Positions 1 to 17,590 of a DNA stretch of 37,547 nucleotides are shown here, piece by piece (within the stretch, counting starts at the first letter, position 1; each line of letters starts with the position of its first letter). The stretch lies in assembly GCA_017304945.1 (NCBI GenBank), contig JAFKLG010000107.1:1-37547 (forward strand), given 5' to 3'. Under the pieces are notes generated by a model, which did not search any database, had not been told where the DNA came from, and saw only the letters and a list, made by a program, of their open reading frames with translations. The translations under genes were made by a program, and so were the position numbers. The stretch comes from Rhodospirillales bacterium (GTDB taxonomy: Bacteria; Pseudomonadota; Alphaproteobacteria; Acetobacterales; Acetobacteraceae).

Positions 1-914
1 CGAATCGGGCGCCAACCCACTGTCCGACAAAGCCGCGCGGATCACCGCCTCCTGCGCCGGACCGTTCGGCGCCGTCAGCCCGGCACTCCGCCCGTCCTGG
101 TTCACCGCGCTGCCGCGGATCACCGCCAGCACCCGATCCCCCGAAGCCTGCGCCTCCGACAGACGCTTCAGCACCAGAACGCCACAGCCCTCGCCATGCA
201 CGAAACCATCCGCGCCCGCGTCGAAGGCGCGGCAGCGGCCGCTGCGGGAGGCCGCGCCCAGGCGGGAACTCGCGACCAGGCCGACCGGCGAGAGGATCAG
301 GTGCACGCCGCCGGCCAGCGCCATCGTGCACTCGCCCGCCCGCAGCGCCTGCACCGCGAGATGCACCGCGGTCAGCGAGGACGAGCAGGCGGTGTCCAGC
401 GCGATCGCCGGCCCGGTCAGGCCCAGGTGGAAGGCGATCCGTCCCGGCGCCACGCTGGTATGGGTGCCCGAGGCGGACCATCCGTCGATCACCGACGGAT
501 CCGGCGCGCCACGCCCGATCATGCCGTAATTGTCGTTGTAGAGACCGAGATACACGCCGACCGGTCGCCCCTGCAGCGTGGCCGGCACGATCGCGGCGTT
601 CTCCAGCGCCTCCCACGCGACTTCCAGAACCAGGCGCTGCTGCGGGTCCATCTGCACCGCTTCGCGCGGCGCGATGCCGAAGAAAGCCGCGTCGAACCTG
701 TCGATCTCCGGCAGAAACCCCCCCGCGTCCTGCGCAGTGCGGCTCGGCGCGGACGGGTCGTCGCTGTGCCAGCGCGCGTGATCCCACCGCGCCGCAGGGA
801 TCGGCGCCACCGCGTCCTGGCCGCTCGCGAGCAGGCGCCAGAACGATGCCGGATCCGTCGCGCCGCCCGCGAAGCGGCAGCCCAGGCCGACGATGGCGAT
901 CGGGTCCCGTTGCG

Positions 915-918
<4 letters not shown>
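1..918 (-). CDS. Type I polyketide synthase, third subunit (PKS C), N-terminal KS only, cut by window edge
   Basis: This is the first 306 codons of a modular PKS; the rest lies beyond the left edge. The protein begins almost at once with the ketosynthase signature (PIAIVGLGCRF from about residue 6), so there is no N-terminal docking helix. The KS nucleophile lies in DTACSSS, and the EGCGVLVLKRL and NQDGRSAGLTAPNGPAQ blocks are intact. The HGTGT and GHxEAAAG histidine motifs would come just past the edge. I chose the GTG at 916-918 because it overlaps the TGA of PKS B (GTGA, 4 bp) and places the KS at the normal distance from the start. The KS condenses an acyl chain with a malonyl-type extender. 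Translational coupling and the missing docking domain suggest it works physically next to PKS B. Extender specificity and later domains cannot be seen. Confidence 0.93.
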
Positions 919-6883
<5,965 letters not shown>

Positions 6884-6887
<4 letters not shown>

Positions 6888-9800
6888 CCGGGCGACCCGA
6901 GTTCGGCGGCCAGCAGGTCGGCGAGCGCCGCCGCGTCGAGCGTGTCGAGCGCCGGCTCCGGGTCGGCCAGCAGCGAGAGCAGATGGGCGGCGAGCGCGGC
7001 GAGCGTCGGGTGGTCGAAGGCGAGCGTCGCCGGCAGGTCGAGGCCGAAGCTCGCGGCGAGCTCGTTGCGCAGGCTGACCGAGAGCAGCGAGTCGAGGCCG
7101 AGGTCGCGCAAGGCGCGATCGGGCGCGATCCGGGTGCCGGCGGGGAAGCCCAGCAGCGCGACCAGCCGCTCCGCCAGCGCCTGCTGCATCCGGGGCAGGC
7201 GCTCCGCCGGCGGCGCGGCCAGCAGGCTCGCCCGCACCGATCCGTCGGCCAGCGGCGGCGCCGGTTGCGGCGGGACATAGTCCATCACCAGCCGGTGCGG
7301 TACGCCGTCGGCCAGCGCCTGCAGCATGGCGGCGGCGGCGCGGGCGGGGGCCATCGGGCGCAGGCCGTCGCGGGCGAGGCGCGCCTGCTGCGCCGGGTCG
7401 AGCCGCGCGAACATCCCGCCCGCCCAGGGACCCGATCCGATCGCCACTGCCGGCAGCCCCTCGGCGCGGCGGGCAGCGGCCAGCCGGTCCAGCCAGGCAT
7501 TGGCCGCGGCATAGGCCCCCTGCCCGGCCCCGCCCAGCGTCCCGGCGCTGGAGGAGACCAGCACGAGCGGCGCGTGCGGATGGTCCCGCATGAGCCGGTC
7601 CAGCAGCGCCGCGGCGCCGGCCTTGGGGGCGAGCACGCCGGCGAGATCGGCCGGATTCAGCGCCTCCAGCATCCCGTCCCGCACCACGCCCGCCGCATGC
7701 ACCACCCCGGACAGGTCGGGCAGCGACCCCAGCAGCGCCGCGAGTGCCGTCGGCGCCGTCACGTCGCAGGCCACCGTCTCGCATCCGGCGACCGGTGTGG
7801 GGGTGCGGGCGGCGACCACCACGCGGGGGATCCCGGCGGCGCGCAGCGCCTGCGCGATCGCGCGCCCGACGGCACCGGTGCCGCCGGTGACCAGCCAGGT
7901 GCCGGCGGGCGCCGGCGGGGTCGGCACGCGCAGGACCAGCTTGCCGATGGTGCGACCCTGCGCCAGGGCCTGCAGCGCCTCGCCGGCGAGCGCCAGCGGG
8001 AACACGCTGCGCCGCGGCGGTCGCAGCCGGCCGTCCTGCAGCAGCGCGAGCAGCCGGGTCATGCGATCGGCGAACCAGCCGGGATCGGCGGCCATCGGCC
8101 GGTCGAGGTCGTACGCGATCCAGCGTGCGACGCCCTCGGGACGCCGCGCGTTGCCGATCTCGAGGAACACGCCGGCGGGCGCCAGCAGCGCGGCGGAGGC
8201 CACGGCGATCTCGGGGCCCAGCGCGTTCAGCACGACGTCGATGCCGTCGGGCCCGGCCCAGGCCCGCGCGGCCGCCGCGAAGGCGGGGGAGCGGGAGTCG
8301 CCCACCGCCTCCGCCCCGGCGGCGCGGGCCGCGTGCTCCTTCCCGGCGCTCACGGTCGCGAACACGCGGGCGCCGGCGGCGCGGGCGAGCTGGATCGCCA
8401 TGCTGCCGACGCCACCTGCCCCCGCATGCACCAGCACGCGCATCCCGGTCCGGAGCTGGGCCAGTTCGTGCAGCCCGTACCAGGCGGTGAGCAGGGCGAC
8501 CGGCAGGGTGGCGGCGGTATCGGCGTCGAGCCAGGCCGGGCGGCGCAGCACGCGCGTGGCGGGCAGGTTCACCGCGGTGGCGAGCGCCCCGGGGCCGAAG
8601 CCCAGCACCGGGTCGCCGGGCGCGAAACCGGTCACGTCCGGCCCGACCGCCACGACGGTGCCGGCGCATTCGAGCCCGAGCGGCGCGTCGGGCAGGCGGC
8701 CGAGCACCGTGAGCACGTCCTTGAAGTTCAGCCCGGCTGCGCTGACGGCGATCCGGACTTCGCCCGCCCCAGGCGCTCGGTCGGGGTCGGGCAGCAGGCG
8801 GAGATCGGCGAAGCTGCGTTCCGGCCCCGGCGCGAGGCGGACCGGACCGGCGGGTGGCGGCGGCGCCTTGACGCGTTCGGAGGTCAGCCAGCGCCCCTGG
8901 CGGAGTGCGTAGCGGCCGGCGGGGCCGCCGAGATCGGGGCAAAGCGACGGGTCGTCCGGGTCGAGATCGACCCAGCGGCAGCGCAGGCCGGGATGTTCGG
9001 CGTCGATCACCGGCTGCAGGCCCATCAGCGCGGCGGCGGCCGGGACGGGACCCGGCAGCACGGGCGGCGCGGTGCTGGCGCCGCGGCTGACCAGGACGAG
9101 GCGTGGCGGCGGCCGGCACGCCGCGGCGGCGCAGACCAGGGCGGCGGTGGCCTCGATCGCCGCGGCCAGGGGTGCGGGCTGCAACGGGCGGAGGTCGACG
9201 ATGCCGTCCAGCGCGGTGGGGAGCGGCGCGGTGCCGGTCTCGTCGTGGCTGGCACAGCCGAGTGCGGCGGCGCCAGGGCCGATCGCGTGCCAGCGGCCGG
9301 AAAGGGGGGTGGCGGGATCGGCGGCGGGACGCCAGACGACGTCATGCGTCCAGGCGCCTGGCGCGGCGGGGGCCGGAAGCAGGGTGACGGCCTCGAGCGC
9401 CAGGATGGGGGTGCCGTCCGCGAGGCACAGCGCCGCATCGCCGGTGGCCGCGGCTGGCGTGGCGTCGGCTGGCGTGGCATCCATGAGCCTGGCGCGGACG
9501 CGCAGAGGTTCTGCCCCCTCTCCCCTCGCGGGAGAGGGATGGGGTGAGGGGGCCACGCCGTCGGTGGGATGATCGGACCAGGGCACGACCCGGCCGATGC
9601 GCGCCGGCAGGAACGGGACGTCGCTGGGCGGCAGCAGCGCGGTCAGCGTCTGCAGGGCTGCGTCGATCAGCATCGGGTCGAGCGGAACGCCGCGGGTCGT
9701 GTCGAGCGGGGAGCCGCGGGTGGAATCAGGTGGAAGCCCTCGGGTCAGCGTTGCTGACGCGTGGGCGCCGCGGCGGCGGAGCGTGTCGACGAGGCGGTAG

Positions 9801-12800
9801 GACGGGCCGAAGTCGAACCCGCGCGCAGCGAGGTCGGCAGCGATCTGTGCACCGGTTTCGGGGGGCGGCAGGGCGGTGTCCGGGGGCATGGCCCCCTCAC
9901 CCCAACCCTCTCCCGCGAGGGGAGACGGGGCGACGGAGGCGGAGCGCCATCGCTCTCCGACCGGGGGAGAGGGATCTTTCGCCGCGCGCGCGGTGGCGAT
10001 CTCCGCCCAGGCGCCGTCGAGATCGGCATAGAGCGCGATGGCGCCGTCGCGGGCCCGCACGAGCTGCACCGCCACGCCCTCCGGCGGAACATCGAGCCGA
10101 CGGAGGAAGGCGACGTCCGTCAGTCCCTCGGGCGCGACCTCCAGCGCCAGGGTGAGGAACGCGGCGCCGGGCATCACCACCGTCTCGTGCACGCGGTGGT
10201 CGCGCAGCCATCGTGCGGCGGCGTCGAAGCGGGTCTCCCACACCGTCTCGCCGGACCGCGCCGAGTGGTGCGGCGGCCCGCGCAACGGACGGTCCTCGAC
10301 GGGGGCGGGTGCGGCGAGCCAGAACGGCAGCGGATCGAGCGGCGTTTGCGGCAGCGTGATGCGTCGGCCGCGCGGGGTGGCCAGGTCGGGGACGGGGCCG
10401 GTCTGCGCCGTCGCGGTGGCGAGCGTCGCGGGGCTGTCGGCCAGCAGCCACTGGCGCAGGCGGGCACGGCCGATCCAGGCGGTGTGGCAGGCGTCGGCGA
10501 AGTCGAGCCCTTCGGCCAGGGCGGCCAGCATGGCGGCACGCAGGCGTTCGAGCGCCTCGGGCGTCGCGGCGGACAGCAGCAGGCGGGGTGGACCGTCGCC
10601 TCGCACCGGCGCTGCGGCGGAGCTGGCGGACAGGACGACGTGGGCGTTGGTGCCGCTGGCGCCGAAGGCGCTGACTCCGACATGGTGGAGGGCGGCGGGA
10701 GTGCCGCTGGGGATGGCCGGGTCGATCCCCGGATCAAATCCGGGGACGGCCATGACGGGGTGGGCCGGGCCGGGCTCGTCATGATCGCCCGCCGTCGTGG
10801 CGCCTGGTTGCGGCACGGTGCCGATCCCGGGATCACGCCCGAGGACGGCCATGACGGTTGGGGTCTGGCCGCGCCCCACCTCGCCTGCCACCAGCACCGG
10901 CGTGCCCGCGCGCGCGTGCGGGTTGCGGGTGGCGTAGTGCGGTTGCGCGGGCAGGGCGCCGCGTTGCAGGCACAGCACCGACTTGATGACGCCGGCGAGC
11001 CCGGCCGCCGCCTCCGTGTGGCCGATCACGGCCTTCACCGACCCGACCAGCAGCGGCCGGTCGCGGCCGGCGAACACCTCCGCCAGCGCGTCCAGTTCGA
11101 TCGGGTCACCGAGCTGGGTGCCGGTGCCGTGGGCCTCGATCGCGTCGATGGCAGCGGGGGAGAGGCCGGCATCGGCCAGCGCGTCACGGATCACCGCCGC
11201 CTGCGCGCTGCCGTTGGGCGCGGTGAAGCTGCTGCTGCGCCCGTCATGATTGCTCGCCGACCCGGCGATCATTGCGAGCACCCGGTCGCCATCGGCTTCG
11301 GCGCGGGCGAGCGGCTTCAGCACCAGCACGCCCACCCCCTCGCCCCGCACATAGCCATCCGCCGTGGCGTCGAAGGCGGCGCAGCGCGCGTTGGGCGAGA
11401 GCAGGCCGGCATTCGCCAGCATCACCGAGGTTTCGGGCGCCAGCAGCAGGTTCACCCCGGCCGCGAGCGCCAGGTCGGCCTCGCCGGTGCGCAGCGCGCG
11501 GATCGCGAGATGCAGCGCGACCAGGGAGGAGGAGCAGGCGGTGTCCACGGTCAGCGCCGGCCCGTGCAGGCCGAACTGGTAAGCGAGCCGCCCGGCCAAT
11601 GTGTTGGACGGCTGGCCGACCAGGCTGTGCGCATCGCGCGGACCGTCCAGCGCGAGGGTGGCGTAGTCGCTGCCGGTGGCGCCGACGAACACGCCGGTGC
11701 GGCTGCCGGCGAGCCGGTCGGGGGCGAGCCCCGCATGCTCCAGCGCCTCCCAGGCGGTGGTGAGCAGCAGCCGCTGCTGTGGATCGAGCTGGGCGGCTTC
11801 GCGCGGGGAAATGCCGAAGAACGCCGCGTCGAACCGCTCCACGCCGTCGAGGAAGCCGGCGCGGCGCACCGTCTCCGGCGCCGCGCCCCACAACGCGGCG
11901 GTGGGGCGGTCCGGCGGCACGAGGCGGATCGCGTCGCCACCGGCGAACAGCCGGTCGGCGAAGGCGGCGGGACCATGTGCGCCGGGAAACCGGCAGCCGA
12001 GGCCGATGATGGCGACCGGGCCGTGGGTGGGCGGCGCGGCGGCGGAGGCCGGGACGGCGCGGGCCTGGCCGGCGAGCCAGTCGGCGAGGCCCGCGACGGT
12101 CGGATGGGCGAACAGCACCGCGGCGGGCACCGGCACGCCGGCGGCGGCTTCCAACTGGCGGCGCAGCGTCACCGCCATGAGCGAGTCGAGCCCCTGCTCG
12201 AACAGCCCGCGCTCCGGGTCGATCCGGGAGGCATCGGGGTGGCCGAGGAGGTTGGCCAGCAGGGCGGCGATCTCGGCGCGGTCGAGGCGGCGCGGGGCGG
12301 CCGACGCGGACGGACCCGTGGCACCGCGCGCCGCGGCGCCGTCACGCTCCGCCGACGCCGTGTCGGATTCCGCGGACGCCGTGCCGGCCCCGGCGGAGGC
12401 GTGGACGTCGACGGGCGAGGCGGCGGGCCCGGTGGCGCCCACCAGGCCGGCCATCGCGGCGAAGAGCGGGCGGGGGCGGCGCGCCTCGAACGCGGCGAGG
12501 AAGCGGGGCCAGTCGATATCGGCGACGATCCGATGCGCGGCGCCTTCGGCGACGGCCTGGAACGCCGCCTCGAAGCCGGTGTCGGGGGACATGGCGCGCA
12601 GGCCGGCCTCGGCCAGGGCGGCGTCCTCGGCCGGGGTCAGCAGCCCCGGTTCGGCGAAGCGTCCAAACGCGATCGCGGTCGCGGGCAGGCCCCGCGCGCG
12701 GGCCTGCTCCGCCCAGCGGTCGAGGGCGCGGTTGGCGGCGGCGTAGGCGACGTGGCCCCGCGTGCCCCAGACCCCGGCTGCGGAGGAGAACAGCAGGAGG

Positions 12801-15800
12801 AAGCCGGGATCCTGCCCCTCGGCCGCGGCGGCGAGCGTGTCGGCGACCGCGAGCTTGGCCGCGAGCACGGTTTCGGCCGGCCCGTCCGCGATCCCGGCCG
12901 CGTGCACGATCCCGCCCAGCGGCCGGTCCATCGCGGCGCGGAGCGGGGCGGCGTTGCCGGCGGCGAGATCGAGCCCGAGGGACCGGATCGTGGCGCCCTG
13001 GATGGCGACCGCGCGCGGCGTGCGGCCGACCAGCAGCAGGTGGCGCGCGCCCTGGGCGACCAAATAGCGGGCGCAGGCCTGCCCCAGCCGCCCGAACCCA
13101 CCGGCGATCACATACAGGCGTTCGGGGTTCAGCGCCGGCGGCGGGCCGGCGGGCGTCACGCGATGGAGCCGGGCGACCTGCGCGGTGCCGGCCGCGATCC
13201 GCCACTGATCCTCCGTCCCGGTCTGGCCGACCAGGGCGGTGAGCGCGTCCAGCGTCGCCGGCGCGGCGTCCGCGAGTTCGATGGTCGCGGCGATGCCGCC
13301 GGGTCGGTCGAGCGACACCGCACGCGCCGCCCCCGCCACCGCGGCATGCGCCAGGGTGGGACCGAGAACCAGGGTGCGCGGGCGCGGATCGGCATCGGCG
13401 GCGAGATGCGCCACCAGCGTGGCGGCCGGCTCGCCGCCGGGGCAATCGAGCCGGGCGGGCGCCGCGGCTTCGACCGGCAGGCGATCCGCGAGCCGCGCCG
13501 CGAGCGGGCTGCTGCCGACCAGGCACCAGGACGGGTCGAACGCCGTGGGCAGCGGCATGTCGGCGAGGGCACTGGCGGCTTCCACGACGGCGGCACGACC
13601 ACACGGCTCGCTCGGCGCCCGGGCAGGCCCCACCGCGTCAGCGGGGGCCTCGCGCTGCGACGCGGCCGACACGGCGGCCGTGCGGGCCAGGACCAGCCCG
13701 TGCGCATCGCCGTCCGGCAGGATTCGGGTCTCGGCGAAACCGGCCGCGTGCAGCGCCTCGGTCCAGCGGTCCGCGTCCATCAGCGCGTGGGCGGGGCGCA
13801 GCGGGTCGCCCTGGAACCGCCACCAGCCCTCGGTCAGGCCGAACACGAGGTCGATCCAGCGCGGCGCGTGCAGCAGCTCGACCAGGCCCAGCCAGCCGCC
13901 GGGGGCCAGCAGCGCGGAGAGCCGTGGCAGGATCGCGCCGATGCGGGCCCCCGCATGCACGACATTGGCCGCGACCACGGCGTCGAACCGCTCCTCGAGC
14001 GGCGTCGGATCGTCGAGATCGAAGCGCGCGGTGCGCAGGCCGGGGTGATCCGCGAAGCGGCGGCGCAGCGCGGTGAGGAACACCTCCGAGAGGTCGGTCG
14101 CCAGCACGGTGCTGCCGGCCGGCAACGTCGCCAGCAGCCGCGCGGTCAGCGCCCCGGTGCCGGCGCCGAGTTCCAGCACCCGCAGCGGCCGGCGGGCAGC
14201 GGCGAGCCGGTCGGCGAGCGCCTGCTGCGCGGCGGCGAAGGGCGGTGCCGAATACAGTGCGAAGGCGGCGTCGAGATCGCCGGCGGGGAACAACACCTCG
14301 AGCGGGTCCGCCGCCCCGGTGAGCAGCGCCGGCAGCGCCTCTCCCGCGCGGCGAAGCAGGCGACCTGCCTGCGTGTCCGGCAACACGACCTCTCCCGGTC
14401 GCACGACCGCCGCGGCGCCATCGTCAACGCCCGCCGGGTCCGCACGACCGGCTGCCGGTGCCCACGCCGCCAGCCGCGCCGCGAGCGCGCGGTGGCGCGG
14501 CGCGATCGCCTCGGGCGCGACGGAGGCGAGCGCCGCCGCGGCATAGGCGGCAGCCGCCCTGTCCAGCGCCTCGGCCTCCAGCGCGTCGGCCGTCTGCGTG
14601 GTCGGCGCCGGCTCCCAGCCCAGCGCGTAGCTCAGCCCGGCATCGGACCCGGCCAGCCAGTGGCGGCTGCGCTCGAACGGGTAGGTGGGCGCGGCAACCA
14701 CCTGCCACGGCTCGTCCGCGTCGAACGCCGCACCGTCGATCTCGGCGCCGGCGACGAACGCCGCGGCGCAGCGATCCAGCCACGCCTCCCAGCTCTCGTC
14801 GGGGCCGCGACGCTGGTCGAAGGCGGGTGCCGCGCCGGGCCGCACCTCGCCATGCCACACCGCGCCGTCGCGCAGCTTGCGCCGCGCCTCCTCCCCGTCC
14901 GCGGCATGCAGCGCGAGCCGGACCGCGAAGCGCTCCCGCCCCACCAGCGCGGTGTGGCAGAGATCGGCGAAGTCGGCCGGCAGCCGCGCCGCCCAGCGCA
15001 GCCGCAGCGCATCGAGTGCCGCCGGACTGCGGGCCGACAGCAGCAGCAGGTGGCGCGGCCGCACGCCTCGCCGCTCCCCGGCCAGGGGCGCGAGCCCGGC
15101 GCGCAACGCCGCCGCATCGGACTGGCCACGCCGGAGCGGCGCGACGACGGTGGCGCCAGGCGCCATCTGGCGGAGCTGGGCCGCGAGCAGCGGATGCGGC
15201 GCGAGTTCGAGGAACACCGCGTGCCCCGCCTCCCGCAGCGACGCGAGCGCCTGGCGGAACCGCACCGGGGCACGCAGGTTGGCGCCCCAATAGGCGGCAT
15301 CCAGCGTCTCCCCGGCAATCGGCTCCCCGGTCACGGTCGACACCATCGGCACCGCGGTCGGCCGTGGACGCAGCTCCGCCAGAGCGCGCTCCAGTTGCGG
15401 GCGCAGCGGATCCATTTGCGGGCTGTGATACGCGACCGGCACGTCGACCGGCTGGTAGGCGAGGCCAGCCGCATCGAGCCGCAAGAACGCCGCCGCCAGC
15501 GCCGGTTTCGCTGCCGCGATCAGGGTCGCGCGCGGTCCGTTCTCGCCGGCGATCACGACGTCGGGCGGCAGATGCGGCGCCAGGTCCTGGGCCGGCGCGG
15601 CGACCAGCGCCATGCCCCCCTGCCCCGCCACGCTCGCCTGCAACCGCGCCCGCATCACGACGAGGCGCAGCGCCTCGTCCCGCGTCAGCGCGCCGGCCAC
15701 GCAGGCGGCGGCGGCCTCCCCCACCGAGTGGCCGACCACCGCGGCCGGCTGCACGTCCCACGCCGCCAGCAGCGCCGCCAGCGCGAGCTGGAACGCGCAC

Positions 15801-17578
15801 AGCGCGGGCTGGCCCAGCGCCACGTCGGTGACGCGCGCATCCTCCAGCACCTCGGTGACCGGCGCCGGATAGCCGAGACCGGCCAGCACCGCATCGCAGG
15901 CGGCGAGTTCCGCGGCGAAGACCGGCTCCTCCCGCAGCGCGCGGGCCATGCCGGCCCAGTTGCCGCCATTGCCGGCGAACACGAACACCGGCCGCGCCGC
16001 GATCGCCCCGCGCGGCGTCGCAGCCGGCGCCGCCTGCAGCACGACATGCGCGTTCGTGCCGCCGAAGCCGAAGGAACTCACGCCCGCCGCCGGCCGCTCC
16101 GCGCCGGCCGGCCACGCACCGCCACGCGCCTGCACCGCCATCGCATTGCCGGCGAAGTCGATCGCCGGATTGGGCGCGCGATAGTGCAGAGTGGCGGGAA
16201 TCCACCGATGCCGCAGCGCGAGGGCGAGCTTGATCAGCCCCGCCGCGCCGGCCGCCGCCTCCAGATGGCCGATATTGCTCTTCACCGACCCGATCCGCAG
16301 CGGTCGGTCGGGCGCGCGGCCGCGGCACAGCACGGCGGCGAGCGCCTGCGCCTCGATCGGGTCACCCAGGGCCGTGCCGGTGCCGTGCGCCTCGACATAG
16401 TCGAGATCGAGCGGATCGAGCCGCGCATCGGCCAGCGCGTCGCGCAGCATGGAGCGCTGCGCCGCCGGATTGGGCGCGGTCAGCCCGTTCGACGGCCCGT
16501 CATTGTTGACCGCGCTGCCACGCACCACCGCATAGACCCGATCGCCATCGGCCAGCGCGCGGGACAGCGGCTTCAGCACGATCACGCCGCCGCCTTCGCC
16601 GCGCACATACCCGTTGGCGGCGGCATCGAACGGCTTGCAGCGCCCGTCCGGCGCCATCGCGCCGAACTTGGTCATCGCGATGCTGCTCTCGGGCGCCAGC
16701 ACCAGGTGCACGCCGCCGGCCAGCGCCAGCGTCGACTCGCCCGATCGCAGGCTGCGGCAGGCCTGGTGCACGGCGACGAGCGCCGAGGAGCACGCGGTGT
16801 CGATGGTCAGCGCCGGCCCTTCGAGCCCGAAGAAATAGGCGATGCGCGCGCTGACGATGCTGATGTCCTGCCCGGTCGCGGTGTGCTGGGCGATCCCGGC
16901 GCGGTCGGTCAGCAGCCGCGCGTAGTCGCTCCACATCGCGCCCATGAACACGCCGGTGCGGCTGCCGGTCAGCGCGCGGGCGCGCAACCCGGCATCCTCC
17001 AGCGCCTCCCAGGCGAGTTCGAGCGCGAGGCGCTGCTGCGGGTCGGCCTGCGCCGCCTCGCGCGGGGAGAGGCCGAAGAACCCCGCATCGAACCGGTCGA
17101 CCGCGTCGAGGAACCCGCCCCAGCGTGTCGCCATGCGGCCGGGCGCGGCGGGATCCGGATCGTACAGCGCGTCGATCGGCCAACGGTCCGCCGGCACCTC
17201 GGCGATCGCGTCGACGCCGTCGCACAGCAGGCGCCAGAACGCGTCCGGCCCGTCGGCGCCGGGGAAGCGACAGGCGAGGCCGACGATCGCGATCGGCTCC
17301 TCGGGCGGCAGCGGCACGATCGGCGCGCGGCCATCCGCATCGTCGCGACCCTCCAGCGCCGCGGCGAGGCGGGCGAGCGTCGGGTGGTCCCACATCAGCG
17401 TGGGCGGCAGCGGCCGGCCGATCCGCTGCGCGATCGCGGCGACGACCGATGCGGCGGTGAGCGAGGTCAGCCCGTAGCGGTGCAGCCGTTCGGTCGGCTC
17501 CAGCAGGTCCGCGGCGATCCCCAGCCGGTCGGCAACCAGCTCGCGCAGCCAGTCCAGCGTGGGGGGCGTCGTGTCCAC
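6884..17578 (-). CDS. Type I polyketide synthase, first subunit (PKS A): ACP-KS-AT-MT-KR-ACP-KS-DH-ER-KR-ACP
   Basis: A 3564-residue bimodular PKS with a GTG start 12 bp after the thioesterase stop. An N-terminal ACP (Ser39 in GLTSL) precedes KS1 (about 93-513, TACSSA, HGTGT, GHLEAAAG). AT follows at about 529-822 (GHSVGEA near 616, VAYHS near 716). Next come a linker ending YPFERSRHW, a C-methyltransferase (about 985-1296, LELGAGTG), KR1 (about 1353-1680), ACP1 (GLDSL near 1799), KS2 (about 1857-2315, TACSSS), DH2 (about 2410-2740, DHRVHETVVMPG and IDAALQ), ER2 (about 2919-3212, intact HAGAGGVG), KR2 (about 3229-3432) and ACP2 (GLDSLLS near 3495). The tail (LDTLDAAALADLLAAEL) resembles a C-terminal docking segment and could pair with the PKS B helix. 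KS2 has no AT. Module 1 should add a methylated beta-hydroxy unit and module 2 a fully reduced one. KS2 and DH2 carry in-frame repeat insertions. Confidence 0.95.
9513..9553 (-). repeat. REP-like palindromic element, copy 1, inside the DH2 coding region
   Basis: A 41-nt element with a perfect 9-bp stem (CCCTCTCCC and GGGAGAGGG around a 5-nt loop, 9516-9538). It is 39/41 identical to the reverse complement of the element at 9891-9931. In the PKS frame it encodes a Pro/Ser/Gly-rich stretch (PSPHPSPARGEGA). Similar hairpins are common between genes in high-GC proteobacteria; finding one inside a reading frame is unusual. Confidence 0.85.
9677..9748 (-). repeat. 24-nt tandem repeat, 3 copies, next to the DH2 catalytic Asp motif
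   Basis: Units 9677-9700, 9701-9724 and 9725-9748 encode the octapeptides TRGVPLDP, TRGSPLDT and TRGLPPDS. The unit nearest the catalytic motif continues into MLIDAALQ, where DH domains normally have a single such loop. The frame is kept. Confidence 0.8.
9891..9931 (-). repeat. REP-like palindromic element, copy 2, inside the DH2 coding region
   Basis: The inverted partner of the 9513-9553 element. In the PKS A frame it encodes PSPLAGEGWGEGA. Just right of it (9953-9971) is a further hairpin, CTCTCC...GGAGAG, so the inserted block extends to about 9980. The two copies flank the DH2 segment that carries the catalytic Asp motif. Confidence 0.85.
10723..10758 (-). repeat. Dispersed 'DPAI'-type element, copy 1, inside KS2
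   Basis: A 36-nt element, 31/36 identical to the one at 10822-10857 in the same orientation. In the PKS frame it reads VMAVPGFDPGID, close to the 'VMAGLDPAI' peptides produced when a common alphaproteobacterial dispersed repeat is translated (recognised from memory). It lies in a segment absent from ordinary KS domains. Confidence 0.75.
10822..10857 (-). repeat. Dispersed 'DPAI'-type element, copy 2, inside KS2
   Basis: The second copy, encoding VMAVLGRDPGIG. The two copies and about 60 nt between them form an in-frame insert of some 50 residues between the NP(H) loop and the GVSAFGASGTNAH motif at the end of KS2. Confidence 0.75.
12345..12386 (-). repeat. 21-nt tandem repeat in the linker before ACP1 of PKS A
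   Basis: Two close copies (12345-12365, 12366-12386) and a degenerate third encode TASAESD/TASAERD in the Ala-rich linker between KR1 and ACP1. Such linkers tolerate length change. Confidence 0.65.
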
Positions 17579-17590
17579 CGGGTCAGCGGA

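Noticed and set aside
6888..9119. Upstream extension of the PKS B frame into PKS A
   Set aside because: The extra 744 codons are Arg/Ala-rich with no domain and lie in another frame of PKS A; the ATG at 6887 is followed by normal docking and KS sequence.
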